Positions 30,559 to 41,819 of a stretch of 64,000 bases of DNA are shown here, one piece after another. Every line of letters starts with the position of its first letter. Position 1 is the stretch's first letter. This stretch comes from Nematopogon swammerdamellus (lineage: Eukaryota; Arthropoda; Insecta; Lepidoptera; Adelidae). The stretch is from NCBI GenBank assembly GCA_946902875.1, contig OX336345.1:12803395-12867394 (forward strand), written 5' to 3'. The translations under genes were made by a program, and so were the position numbers. Under the pieces are notes generated by a model. That model saw nothing but the letters and a program-made list of their open reading frames with translations. It did no database searches and was not told the origin of the DNA.

Positions 30559-32724
30559 AATGTTTTGTTAGTACCTTATTATAATATAAGTATTATATTA
30601 TAGTAACTTACAAATAATTAACACATAAGCGGTAGGCTTACAAGAGCATTAATATTTACAGCATAAACATGAATACTGAAGAATCTGACCACTCTGCCTA
30701 TTTACATTACCTATATCTTGTGTATAGTGCCATCGTCCATTTGATACTTAAATATATCAAGTCAATTCAACAACAATAATTAGTAAAAGTGTATTACAAA
30801 GAAATGTAATAAATAAGTCATATTAAAAATGTATGATACAAAGTGTACCTATCCAATTGTCAAGGTTATTTAGTGGGAAAACAGTAGTCAGACTCTTAGA
30901 TAAAATTATGGTCAGCTAAAGCATCCTTAACAGTGTAATAACTATATGATTCTTTTCAATTAACATTAAATTTGTAAAATGATTATCACTAAAGAGCGGA
31001 AAAGAAAATACAGATGATCGGATATACATCAATACGATAGATAAAATCGTGTGATTGATTGAATAAGTGCTCTAACGCCCCCAATCTGACTAGGGAACCA
31101 CTTTAAACATTTCAGGCAAATTTAAGCGAATATCTAATATGTGAAATGTTTTATATTTCGCTCGTTGAACTCTATCATTTAATTAAATTTATAGAAAAAA
31201 TGGTTTGTGTTTATACCACTTCATCATTTAAATTTGTATTTCTATCATTGTTTAATATTTTCACCCAATGAATTCGTTGATATCACAACGGAAAAAAGTT
31301 TGTTTTGATGTAAATGCTACCGCAGTGACTTATGTTTTGAAGTGGGAGTCAAAACGAGCGTGCCGTGGACAATGAGGAACGCATCCGGTGCGACGGCGCG
31401 GGGAGTTACCACCTCAGCCGAAATCCTCACTTTTTATCTCCCGCGTCCCAGTTTAGCGACCGCGAAATTTACGAGTGTTGTGACGTTGTAATAACGTGTC
31501 CATTTTCATAATTTTCCGGCGGCAATTAAGGCACACACTCACCGACGTGAATTTCGCTTTCATGTGCTCTCGGACGTGCGGCGTGCGGTCCGCTTTACGA
31601 GCGCGCGAAGAGCGTTTTTGTCTTTGAAATTCGCTTGTTTATGAAACGCACTTTCGGACGATGATTAATGTTGTTTATGGCCCCGTATGGCGGCTTTTGG
31701 CACATAATGGAGTAATGCACGTAATAAAACGGAACGAAAATTATAATGAAACAGGAGCTCGCAATTTAAGGGCGGCCGTGCTGATGGACCAACATTAGCG
31801 AGATTAGCATCTGGTAGCCTCTTAAATTGTCCTCGGACAAAAAGCAAAATACTTCTCGGAATTTTCTGGAAAAAGCTCGTGGCTACGTGAACAATAAATC
31901 ATGTTTTGAATAATTAAATAAGACATATTGTGATTTAACAGTGTGGTAAATGAAATCTATATAAGGTCTCGCTCTGATTTGAAAAATGTGTTCATAGTTA
32001 TGAAACAAATTAGACAGATCAACTTAGTGGAGTCACCTTCTGTGTGTGTGTAAATTCATAACGCATACTCTGCATAACGCAGCTTTAGCCGATGCTAAAG
32101 TCGAGCCTTTGTTATTCGAATGCGCATTCGATATCTTTACGCGTTCTTTATTCAAACAGTAAAAAGCGACTTGGCAATCTGCAAGCCATAGCCAATGAAG
32201 CGATTAAGCCGCGCGCCGCCCGCCCGCCCGTCCGGAATCGTTCGACGGGCTTTCATTCGATTCGTCTAGTCGTAATAGATTCGAGTCGATTCTGAGTCGT
32301 CCGCACGTCTCGGGCGGAGTACGCGACTCCGGGAGCGACGATTAATCGCACGGTGACTGGCGAGAGGTAAATGGATAAACGAAACGTTACAAATGGGTTT
32401 ATTCTGGATAGGAAATAGATTTTTGTATTTATGCGTGAGCGTTGAATGGATGCGCGCTTTTCACTCGGCGAATTATTCGTTTATACGTTCTTTGAGCTGT
32501 ATTTTGATGTTCGCGGAGATTTATTTCGTTCTTAGGTAAATCGAAAGCGCATTAACGAGATTTATGTACACTAAACAGGAATACTTGGAGTGGAATGTGC
32601 TTTCGAGTATAGGTATAGGTAGTTTCTTTCTTTGTAAGGTCCCCGGTCCGTTCTTTCTTCAAGAAAATATTTATTTTGATTTCATTTTTATTGCTTATTA
32701 ATTTAGTCATTATTCGAGTTTATA
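30559..32724. other. No gene recognised
   Basis: AT-rich to 31300, then moderately CpG-containing unique DNA (31380-31640, 32200-32340). No domains, no recognised repeats. Short frames only (60-67 codons). Confidence 0.4.
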
Positions 32725-32952
32725 TTTTACAAGCTGTGCCCGCGGCTCCGCCCGCTCTCATATTTCACTTCACTGCCAACCTCATAAGCTATTTAGCGTG
32801 ACAGTAAGTAGCCTATAGTTGATGGGAAGAATCAAGCTATCCGTAGAATTTTGTTTTATTAAAATCGGTTCAGTGGTTCTCGAGTTATAAGCGGACAGAC
32901 AGACACTCAGACATACAGAAAGCAGACGTTGGATTTTATTATAGGTAAGGAT
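32725..32952 (-). repeat. Family K (Helitron-like) repeat
   Basis: ACAAGCTGTGCCCGCGGCTC at the start, then AAAATCGGTTCAGTGGTTCT, CGAGTTATAAGCGGACAGAC and TTGGATTTTATTATAGGTA at the end. This order is a very common lepidopteran repeat. On minus the element ends GGCACAGCTTG, a decayed form of the CTAG-type terminus at 949, 60246 and 51850. Confidence 0.55.
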
Positions 32953-34276
32953 GTTCAATCCGTATAAAATGGTAAATTATCCAGATGTCTGTTTTTTCTA
33001 GAGCTTTTTTTACCCCACACGGCGACAACTCACCTCATAGTCATCTATTAGCTACGGAGACGGAACCAGCACACCGTCTCGTCTGTCAACATTCGAGCAC
33101 ATCGCGTCTGCCGCCTGCCTGCCTAGCCGGGGCCCGCCGCGCCGCCGCGCCTAGTGCGCTGCGGTCGAGTGACATTTGCCAGCACGCCGCCGGTAACGAA
33201 CAAATCGTAAACACGTCAACGCGACACTCTCACCATCGGGCCCCTTCATATTAGGCAAACAATTCTAAATCATAGAACTGGTATTGTCATTCATTGCTTA
33301 CAATTGACTTCACCCACAGCTTTATAAAAAAAGCCTTCTCAGTGTGACGTTGTTGGCAGACAGAGGTTTTCATAGCCATTACCTTTTTGAAAGCATAGCG
33401 AGTACGTAGTTGTCCACAAGAATTCTTTTTTCTCTATAATAGGTTAAGATATTACCTTCAATCGAAATAGTTTTAAATTTTCATGCCGCAAGGACTAAAT
33501 TGTTTTATTTTTTTAACTTTACCTTCCCGATTAATCCTCGCACAGCGCGTGTGACGCGCAGACGGACCGACGGACGATCAAACACCTTATCTAATTTATG
33601 AAGGTTTCCTGCATCCGGCATCGCTGACTACGAAGCCCTAAAAATGCACACAATTTGAGCCAGACGGCTCGTAACACTCATATTGATGATACTCTATTTC
33701 CACAAGTGTGACCGAGATAGCGCTTTAAAGTGCATATTTGTGTCTCACTATTTATTCAAGGGATATTCCTTATTCCTTCTGAATTTATAGACAACTATGA
33801 ATTAAAAAGGATGTAAGGAATATAATATGTGTATATTAGACTACATGTCGAATCTCCGGAGTTGCTTCGTCTGGAAATGGTCTGAACTGTAAGAACACAG
33901 GACGAACTGTTATTCGCTGTCATTGCGGATGCTTCAACTTGCGCGCGCTGCAATCTGAACCGGCGTATAACTCTGTGAAAGCTGAATAAAGTACACGTAT
34001 CTTTTGAATGTATCGCCCCGTCATTGCTCCACTGTAGCGAGACAAAATGAAAGTTACACATGACAACATGGCGGCCGATTGGTGGCCCATTTCTCGTGCT
34101 TAAATACTGATGATGACAAAAATACTTTTGAAATAGGTCGATATTTTTTAATTTATTACCATTGAAATGTTACTCGTAAATAATTTGCCAGTATCCATAT
34201 TGCACTTGCTAATACATACCTACATTATTGCTTGTTGACTTATCCGTCAGCTTATTTTCTGTTTCTTTTGTTTCAG
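32953..34276. other. No gene; one GC island
   Basis: 33105-33190 is GC-rich (GCCGCCTGCCTGCCTAGCCG, GCCCGCCGCGCCGCCGCGCC). An 88-codon minus frame at 33795-34061 lacks any recognised domain. Confidence 0.4.
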
Positions 34277-34340
34277 GTAATGAATGACTCTACCACTGCT
34301 TTTTTGCTTCCGAATTTAGTTCTGAGCTCAGTTATAAAAG
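34277..34340 (+). other. Candidate 64-bp internal exon
   Basis: Preceded by a strong polypyrimidine-AG acceptor (TTTCTTTTGTTTCAG) and followed by a good donor (AAAAGGTACGTT). In the frame starting at its first base it reads VMNDSTTAFLLPNLVLSSVI then K with one base left over, without stops. The length is not a multiple of three. No homologue recognised. It could equally be a chance pairing of splice motifs; no second exon found. Confidence 0.22.
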
Positions 34341-36459
34341 GTACGTTATTCTAGGCGTATGTCATTACCACATTAGTCGGTCATACCACTAGAACAATAT
34401 TCCAAAGATATTTACAGATAAATTTAGTTAAAACAAATCGGAATAATTTGGGAAATTACTATGTTCTTCCATGCTCGCTAGCGTCAATAGTCATTCAAAC
34501 TATTAACAGATAACTAAAAAAAATTTCAACATTCGGAAATAATCAAGATTGTCCCCGACGAAACCACTAGTTTGAACACGATGCGAGTGCCAAATTTTTT
34601 GAATGTGGTCAAACATTCGAATGATATTGGTGATAGCACATGCTATAAATTATTACGACATCTTCTGCAGTCGAAGGGCTGGCGGGGCCTGCGCATTAAT
34701 TAAAATCGTCTGCGCAAAAAATATGATGGTCGAGTAAATCACTTTTATCTCGGATAGTGCGCGGCGAAACTGCGGAGCCCGCGTTATCTACACCCTCCTA
34801 TATCTGCCTACTCCATGTAAATAAATACATAGAAACGCCATTGCGTATTGCGTACATTTTTACCTTGTTACCATCATTTGGTCGGCATGCACTCAATTTG
34901 CACGGGATAGAACAAAATGGACTCACTGATTTTATTCATATAAAATAATTACCAGCCAATCAATGACACAAGGGTGATAAAGGTAGACTTGCATTTGTAA
35001 TTTTATTACGTCTTTGTACACTTTCTTTCGCCTTTTTGAAAAATGTGGTGGTCCCTTCTAGGTATTTATTTCTTTGCCTGCTACTAATAATTTACGTCCA
35101 TATACAAAGCTGTATATATCGTTGTGTTTGGACATTGTTTGTAGTAACAGCGTTACTCTGAAAAAAGAATCACGTCCAAAAGTTACAGGTTAAAATTTTG
35201 ACTTTCAACTCACGCACTTTGAGAAGAAAATTCGTATTTAGCGAATGCTTTGGTCGGAACCAGATTTCTTCATATTTCACTGATTTAAAATAAACATGCC
35301 CGGTGTTTTATGAAGCAAATATCAAGAGTAGGTACATACGTTGAGGAAATAAGTTGTTGTAGCTTCCTTGAATTGTGTAGGTACTCTGTTTCCCGGTGAA
35401 GAGTTTTAGGCCCGTACCGGATAGGGATGGCAGGATAACAAGGTAACACACGTACACAAATACATTTAATTGCTCATGTACTGCGTAAAATATAAATGAT
35501 ATTATAAAACACCGCGACAAAAAGAAAAACAAATAGTAATAATTTGGTGATTCGCAACAAGCAGATGTGCTTAAATCTTCACTATGCGTAGAAAACAATA
35601 GTTCTTGAGTTTAAAGCTGTTCTAAACTCAAAGAAGGCTTACTATAAGAATCAGTCAGCTGAACGGAAGCCGGATAAGCATTAATTCCTCCATATAAGCC
35701 GATAGCGGCACACTGCAACTTGGTCGCATACAAATCGAAGCAAAATCACACACGGATGTGGGACAATGATAATACGAATATCATAGCGACTGTTTTAGGT
35801 AGGTACTACCGTTATAAAACTGCCGCAAACGTTGGCTAAGCGTACCACATTTAAAATTAACCAACAGCTTTCAGTACGAAATTAGATGTTTATGGAGTAT
35901 TAAAGAATTATTTATATAATTCCACCTTTTTGCTTTAGAAAGAACTAACTTGGGATGAAACCGCGAGCCAAAGCGGAACACGGAATGAAAATGTTAAATT
36001 ACTTATTTATTTACAAGGAAATGTAATCACACTGTAAATTCGCAGTCTCGCTGTACGTACAGGACAGGGTACAGGGTACAGGGAATAATTAAGTGTAAAT
36101 GTGTTTATTTTGCAATGAGGACCGGCGCGGCGGCGTTATGCGTTGGCTGTGCGGTTGCAAACATGCACAAATTGAAAATTATTTAAAATAAACAAATCTT
36201 TTAATACCGTGAGATAATTTAAAATGCATTCTGCTATCCGTGTTGCTAAATTTCAGACATGAAATTAAACATACATAATTTATTTCTCCTATAAAGATAT
36301 AAAACAAAAACAAGCAAACGATAAAAAAAAGAAACCTGAAAGAGTAGTAAGTTCTCCGAATGATACAATATAATTGAATTAAAAATATGTAACCAAGAAA
36401 AGGTTCTATGGGAAACTATAATAATGAATATTTAATTTTTATATGAAATGAAGAGAAAA
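34341..36459. other. No gene recognised
   Basis: AT-rich unique DNA. The 96-codon minus frame at 35308-35598 is hydrophobic but unsupported. A duplicated GGACAGGGTACAGGGTACAG stutter lies at 36061-36082. Confidence 0.4.
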
Positions 36460-36525
36460 AAATCCTGGTGGGGAAGTATTTTTTCTCTTCGTTTTCGGCT
36501 TTGCATCTATCTAATGAAGAAATAT
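36460..36525 (+). repeat. Left ~65-bp flanking direct repeat
   Basis: AATCCTGGTGGGGAAGTATT..CGTTTTCGGCTTTGCATCTA..ATGAAGAAATATA. Matches 39825-39889 in direct orientation at roughly 85-90 percent by eye. The palindromic transposon lies between the two, but 240 bp away on this side. Confidence 0.8.
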
Positions 36526-37129
36526 AAAGCGAGTACGTATTTAGTACTAACATATAAAATTACAATAGGTACCTATTTAAAATCCCAAGTCAACTTCTCG
36601 ATGTTTGATGTCAAATACGACTTGGTGACGATAACATAAGATTCAATATGAAATCGTGCAAGTTGACTGAACGTAGTAGATTGTGTCATACCTACTATCG
36701 AAGATGCAACTATCCAAGAGTCTTCGAGAATACGTCATCGACCCGATGGCGAAACCGTAACGCGCTGGCGCACACTGGTTCGTCTCCATAGAAGAGGCCG
36801 GACGTAGACTCCTAAAAATTTTGTTTTTCGAATTTTGTTTAATAGATAATGTCATCGTATCCCTTTAATTAAAAGCTACAAATGTTGTCATGATACACTT
36901 TTTAATTGGATTTCAATTTAAGGAGTTATTCGAAAAAAACTTTTTTTTACTATGGACAAGAATACATATAATTCTATAAAATTTGATTCCCTTCCATTTT
37001 CTTATAGACGATCCCATAAATGGATACTACTAATTAAATGTCACATTTCAACCGAAGACACTTGGTGCTAATATCGTGCAGTTTTTGAGATATATACATA
37101 TATGTTATTTTTATGACGAAAAATCATTA

Positions 37130-37440
37130 ATTGAACATTCTAGAACATTCCTTAACAGTCTAAAACATTCCAAAACACGCTATAACATTCCAGAATATTA
37201 TGTAGCATTCTAGAAATTTCTCGAACATTCTGGAACATTCCAGAATGCTCTAGAATGTTCAATTCGAGAGTATTCTATAATGTTCCAGAATGTTTGAATC
37301 GAACATTCAGAAACATTCTAGAATGTTTTCTAGAATGTTTCTGAATGTTCGAGAATGTTCTAGAATGCGACAGAATGTTCTGGAATGTTAATGGCAACTT
37401 CTGGAATGTTTTAGACTGTTAAGGAATGTTCTAGAATGCT
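37130..37440. promoter_or_regulatory. Heat-shock-element-like array, left arm
   Basis: GAACATTCTAGAACATTC at 37133-37150 is a perfect four-unit alternation of GAA and TTC with 2-bp spacing. 37208-37260 continues TTCtaGAAatTTCtcGAAca, TTCtgGAAcaTTCcaGAA and so on, for about ten consecutive units with one imperfect. 37340-37387 is a third run. HSF binds such inverted nGAAn pentamers (established). The array also reads as a degenerate 10-bp tandem repeat, which could explain it without HSF. Confidence 0.6.
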
Positions 37441-37599
37441 TTAAAAGATTATGGAGAATCGAAGTGAATACCTATTTTGGAATGTTTGAGAACGTTTGGA
37501 ATGATTTAGAAATCGGAACCGAAAATCATAAATCTTCTGGAATATTCTCAAATCTTCCATTATCCTGTTATGGAGGGGATACGTTCCAGCTCAGATGGG

Positions 37600-37606
37600 T
37601 ATAAAG
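37600..37606 (+). promoter_or_regulatory. Inward-facing TATA box, left arm
   Basis: GGGTATAAAGGCGATAGTG about 160 bp inside the element array, ~500 bp before the transposase-like frame. The right arm carries the mirror image as GTATATAAAGGCG on minus at ~38871-38884. Position fits a core promoter driven by the array. Confidence 0.4.
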
Positions 37607-37911
37607 GCGATAGTGAGACTTTTGTGATAGTTTATTTTTGACAATCGATTAGAGCGGATCCAAGGAAAAGTCAAAGTGACAGAAATCGTGAAAATTTCTA
37701 GATTCTTTGAACCCGGGCAACGCAGCTCGTATTAATTAGTTACGCTGTGTCAACGGAGTCGCACGTTTTAGCGAGTGTTCTCTGCGAGATTGCATGCATA
37801 AGCTTTTCGGTTCGTTTATATTGTGTTTTTTTCATAAAACTGTTAAGTTTATAGACAAGTGAATACAGACAAGTAGTGTAACTTCAATCGCGTGCTTTTA
37901 ATGCGCTTTCG

Positions 37912-38109
37912 CTACGTACTTTCGTAGTTTGAAATCTTATCTCGATCTTTATGTTGCTTTAAGAGACCATGATAATCTTCGTGACTGCAATCATTGATTT
38001 GATATTTTAAAATTAAACTGCGATGTGCAATTGTGTCAAAGTATCGAAAAAGACTTAAAAAATCGGTGCCGTCGATTCTGCTACAGGAATTTACTCCAAA
38101 TGGAATCAA
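37912..38109 (-). pseudogene. Transposon ORF C-terminal fragment, left arm
   Basis: Open for 65 codons on minus and ending soon after KQHKDRDKISNYES. The part from INDCSHEDYHGL onward is mirrored in the right arm (plus, 38490-38570) where it carries stops. The first ~40 codons have no partner in the right arm, so the left arm reaches further into the ancestral coding region. No family recognised. Confidence 0.4.
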
Positions 38110-38480
38110 TGTAAAAAAATGAGGAACATTTTGTGAAGGCGAATTCTGTTTGGCTTGAATCTCATATTAAATGGCCAGACTAGAAAGTTATTGTTTCAAA
38201 CTTACCGGACAAGGCTCAACAGTGTATTTCTGAAGATATTACGGATCAATTAATTTCACCTGCTATGTCAGATGCCTCCACCTCAACACATAAAAGTTCT
38301 CGGAAATCGTTTCAAGACCTTAGTAGTCGCCAAAAAAAGGAGACGCACTGAAGAACTTTATGCATCAAGCAGTGCTGACGAACTAACATTCTCAGTTAAA
38401 TCTGCTCTACAATCAGCCGGAAGAAGTGATGTAGCCACGATCATGACCAGCCTTTTGCATAGTCCACAAAAGATCTAAAA
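38110..38480 (+). pseudogene. Transposase-like N-terminal fragment, broken
   Basis: Reads KNEEHFVKANSVWLESHIKW then a stop (after PD), then KVIVSNLPDKAQQCISEDIT and on to KSFQDLSSRQK. A frame change at an A7 run leads into RRRTEELYASSSADELTFSV and ends SLLHSPQKI. The 'SFxxxSxRxKRRRTEEL' block resembles a conserved N-terminal segment I associate with uncharacterised transposon proteins of arthropods and cnidarians; this is from memory and needs a search. The DDE core is missing: C-terminal sequence follows at once in the right arm. Confidence 0.5.
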
Positions 38481-38980
38481 AAATATATAGATTATAGTCA
38501 GGAAGATTACCATGGTCTCATATAGCAACATAAAGATCGAGATATGTTTTAAAACTACGAAAGCGCCTTAAAAGCACGCCATTAACTTACACTACTCGTC
38601 TGTATTCACTTGTCTATGAACTTAACAATTTTATGAAAAACACAATATAAACGAACCGAAAAGCTTATGCATGCAATCTCGTAGAGAACACTCGCTAAAA
38701 ACGTGCGACTCCATTGACACAGCGTAACTAATTAATACGAGCTGCCTTACCCGGGTTCAAAGACTCTGGAAATTTTCACCATTTTACTTTCTATCACTTT
38801 GATCCGCTGTCTTTGGATCCGCTCTAATCGAGTGTCAAAAAATATACTATCACAAAAGTCCCACTATCGCCTTTATATACCCATCTGAGCTGGAACGTAT
38901 CCCCTCCATAACAGGATAATGGAAGATTTGAGAATATTCCAGAAGATTTATGATTTTCGGTTCCGATTTCTAAAACATTC

Positions 38981-39090
38981 TCACCCTACTCACAATCCCA
39001 GGTATGACTGGCAGATAATGCCCTTAGGCTTTAAGTCCGCTTTTTGACACTTTTTGTGCAATAAAGTATATTTTCATTTCATTTCATTTC
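38981..39090 (+). mobile_element. 110-bp LINE 3' end (family E) with target duplication
   Basis: Absent from the matching position of the left arm. Flanked by AACATTC at 38974-38980 and 39091-39097. Contains TTAAGTCCGCTTTTTGACAC, TTTTTGTGCAATAAAGTA and a (TTTCA)n-type tail. A clean 5'-truncated retrotransposition into the right-arm array. Confidence 0.85.
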
Positions 39091-39159
39091 AACATTCGAA
39101 ACGTTCTCAAACATTCCAAAATAGGTATTCACTTCGATCGTCCATAATCTTTTAAAGCA

Positions 39160-39440
39160 TTCTAGAACATTACTTAACAGTCTAAACCATTCCAGAACTT
39201 GCTATTAACATTCCAGAACATTCTGTCGCATTCTAGAACATTCTCGAACATTCAGAAACATTCTAGAATACTCTCAAACATTTTGGAACATTATAGAATA
39301 CTCTCGAATTGAACATTCTAGAGCATTCTGGAATGTTCCAGAATGTTCGAGAAATTTCTAGAATGCTACATAATATTCTGGAATGTTATAGCATGTTCTG
39401 TAATGTTTTAGACTGTTAAGGAATGTTCTATAATGTTCAA
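39160..39440. promoter_or_regulatory. Heat-shock-element-like array, right arm
   Basis: Mirror of 37130-37440: CATTCTAGAACATTCTCGAA, CATTCAGAAACATTCTAG, GAACATTCTAGAGCATTC and GGAATGTTCCAGAATGTTCG runs of alternating GAA/TTC. Slightly more decayed than the left array. Confidence 0.55.
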
Positions 39441-39824
39441 CATAATGATTTTTCGTCATAAAAATTACATATATGTATATATCTCAAAAACTGCACGATA
39501 TTAGCACCAAGTGTCTTCGGTTGAAATGTGACATTTAATTATTAGTATTCATTTATGGGAGCGTCTATAAGAAAATGGAAGGGAATCAAATTTTATAGAA
39601 TTTTATGTATTCTTGTCCATAGTAAAAAAAAGTTTTTTTCGAATAACTCCTTAAATTGAAATCCAATTAAAAAGTTTGTCATGACAACATTTGTAGCTTT
39701 TAATTAAAGGGATACGATGGCATAATCGATTAAACAAAATTCGAAAAACAAAATTTTTAGGAGTCTACGTCCGGCCCCTTCTATGGAGACGAACCAGTGT
39801 GTGGCGGCTCAACCCGGAGTTGCA

Positions 39825-39889
39825 GATCCTGATCGGGACGTATTTTTTTCGTCATTTTCGGCTTTGCATCTATGTGATGAAGAAATATA
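39825..39889 (+). repeat. Right ~65-bp flanking direct repeat
   Basis: GATCCTGATCGGGACGTATT..CATTTTCGGCTTTGCATCTA..ATGAAGAAATATA; the partner of 36460-36525, beginning 18 bp after the palindrome end. Confidence 0.8.
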
Positions 39890-40589
39890 ATAATGTATTT
39901 TTACAGAGTTTGTGCATGTGAGATTATGTTAGTGTATGTGTATGTGACAGAGAATGTAAGAATGTCTGATTGCGAGTAGTGAAAGAAAAGAGCATCTGTA
40001 TGTCTGTCTATATCATGTTGCTTCGATTTGCCAGTTATAACAGTAGAAAATGATTGAAAATGAACTTCATCAAAAGTAAGATAGCAATTTTAACGAGCTG
40101 AGCGAGCTGATTGTATTTTTCTACATAATATGTTTATCTGATGCGCAATGTTAGCCAATTAATTAATACACTTCGCGTCAGAGCTAGTGCCACTGAGTGA
40201 TTATCTTGTAGTCGTCATTGTCAGTTCGTGTACGTTTTCTCTGCTCAATAAATATTCCGCTGTAAATTGCTACCGATGTAAATGTCTGCATGAAATTTAT
40301 GAAAGTATGAAGAAATATGCCCGACGACCGTCCGACCGTCTACGTTGGCCTCTGAGACCGAGGATAGAGCGTCATATTGTCATCAACTCATCAGTTGGAC
40401 AAATTATAGTCCGCTTCGCTCGCCTCGTGTTCAATCTCAGTGCAGGAGTTCTAGCAAAATATCTGTTTTCAATGACTAAAATAACGGAATTGACGCGGTT
40501 TTGTCTCCTGATTTTTCTCCTGATTTTATATCGTATGCATTAGATGTAATGTAACCTGTAACGAATCAAACGCTTTATAGCAAGGTTAA
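39890..40589. other. No gene recognised
   Basis: The open frame at 40187-40543 (118 codons) begins with GTG, shows no domain and crosses AATAAATATT, so it is not accepted. Otherwise unique DNA. Confidence 0.35.
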
Positions 40590-40706
40590 CACAATTTTTT
40601 TTACGCTAAGCGCCCCTCCCCCTTTTCCTTTTCTCTCTCTTTTTTTTTTCTTTTCTTTTTTCTTTCTCTTTCTCTCTCTCTCTGTCTGTCTGTCTGTCTC
40701 TATCAC
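40590..40706 (+). repeat. Polypyrimidine low-complexity tract
   Basis: T/C-only runs grading into (CT)n and (CTGT)n, ending CTGTCTGTCTGTCTGTCTC. About 115 bp; a slippage product and potential H-DNA former. Confidence 0.85.
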
Positions 40707-40739
40707 CTGTAATTAATTTTATAGATTAATTATATATTT

Positions 40740-40830
40740 GCGGATACAGAAAAAAAGCCAACTTCGAAACCGAGAATCGAACTCGGAACCTCCGGAATAC
40801 ATTCATACAATCACGCTGTATCCGGAAAAT
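40740..40830 (-). other. tRNA-like T-arm with T-run
   Basis: On minus, CCGAGTTCGATTCTCGG (40770-40786) is a perfect T-arm/B-box hairpin and is followed by a seven-T run in GGCTTTTTTTC that could stop Pol III. No acceptor pairing or clean D arm. CGGATACAG and CTGTATCCG bracket the segment as a 9-bp inverted repeat. Probably a tRNA-derived relic and not a tRNA gene. Confidence 0.3.
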
Positions 40831-41119
40831 CGGTCGGGGTAACCAGAATAATCGATGTTTTGCTACAGAACTCGGGTAAATTACAGACCACCGCGTTTAG
40901 CAAAGTATTCGGACAAGATAACTATCAAGCAGCAAGTAAGTCACGAAGACCTGCTAAGACGCAAGTGAGATGTCCAGCAAAAGTCTAAAACCAGCATGGG
41001 GGCTGTGCCGTGGGACATATGGTGCAGTCGACAGAGCCAAATGCACCTCACCTCGCGACACAACAACTCTCAGTAAGATGCCAACAGATTTGCAAAAAGG
41101 AACTTGTTGCTGGACTATC

Positions 41120-41492
41120 TAGCCTATTGATACGACGTTTGAAGACCCCCCGGTGGACGGCATAGCAACAAAACATTGCTCTCGATTTCCCAATCGCAAT
41201 TCATCCGTATCGCTCTCTTCAGGTATTGAACAAGCCAGTTTAATTCTAATCGAAGCGTATCCGATCCGTCGTCGCAGTGGCGTACCTACCGCGCGGGTGT
41301 CGAATATCGGACACAACGGTGTCGGGTGACCGTGTCGTCGCCACTCCGCCAACACGGCGACCGACGACGACGACGCAGCTAGACCGCGGCGGGAAGCCGA
41401 TATGCGGCGACTTGTACGCAAACATCCTTGTTGTGAGGTATTTGGTGTTATGTTGGACGTGTAACGTTGATTGTTATCCGCGTCAATAGGCT
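41120..41492. other. CpG-rich segment bracketed by AGCCTATTGA repeats
   Basis: AGCCTATTGATACG at 41121 and CGTCAATAGGCT at 41481 form a short inverted repeat around a CpG-rich interior (CGACGACGACGACGCAGC, GCGCGGGTGTCG). It could be a small DNA element of ~370 bp or chance; no target duplication is clear. Confidence 0.25.
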
Positions 41493-41819
41493 GAGTTTTT
41501 GGAATGAACCGAGAGAGTTAATTGTGTTACTTCACGATATCCGCAGTGAGGTTCAGGGGACTACTTATTGTCTATTAGCCGGACCTGTATTGATCTGTAT
41601 TCGTTATTTTTCTTGACCTCACATTTATTGGGATTCAGTAACTTTAAGTTTAGTTCGAGGTTTCGTTAGTTTTTATGTATTGTATAAATCGATATAATGT
41701 ATGTTACATGTAGGTATATTTATAAAATAAAAAATGTATTCCTCCACCCTTTCACTTACACTAACCAACCCATACTTCGCTCTCTATAATTTTGTTTCTC
41801 ATTCATTACCCAAAGGTTT

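Larger units (their letters stand above)
36766..39807. mobile_element. 3-kb palindromic DNA transposon
   Basis: Left arm 36766-37992 and right arm 38490-39807 are reverse complements over ~1.2 kb with scattered substitutions. Termini: ACTGGTTCGTCTCCATAGAA. Each arm holds, from outside in, a unique block, an array of heat-shock-element-like pentamers, a TATA box and the 3' end of an open frame (EDYHGLLKQHKDRD in the left arm, EDYHGLI*QHKDRD in the right). The ~500-bp centre carries a transposase-like N-terminus. Long-TIR elements with subterminal tandem repeats are known (Foldback, Galileo), but I cannot place this one. No convincing target duplication at the ends. Confidence 0.85.

Noticed and set aside
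37130..37440. CRISPR array
   Set aside because: Short, degenerate 10-bp palindromic units without unique spacers, in a eukaryotic transposon arm.
40187..40543. 118-codon plus frame
   Set aside because: GTG start, contains an AATAAATATT stretch, no recognisable domain and no supporting splice or promoter signals.
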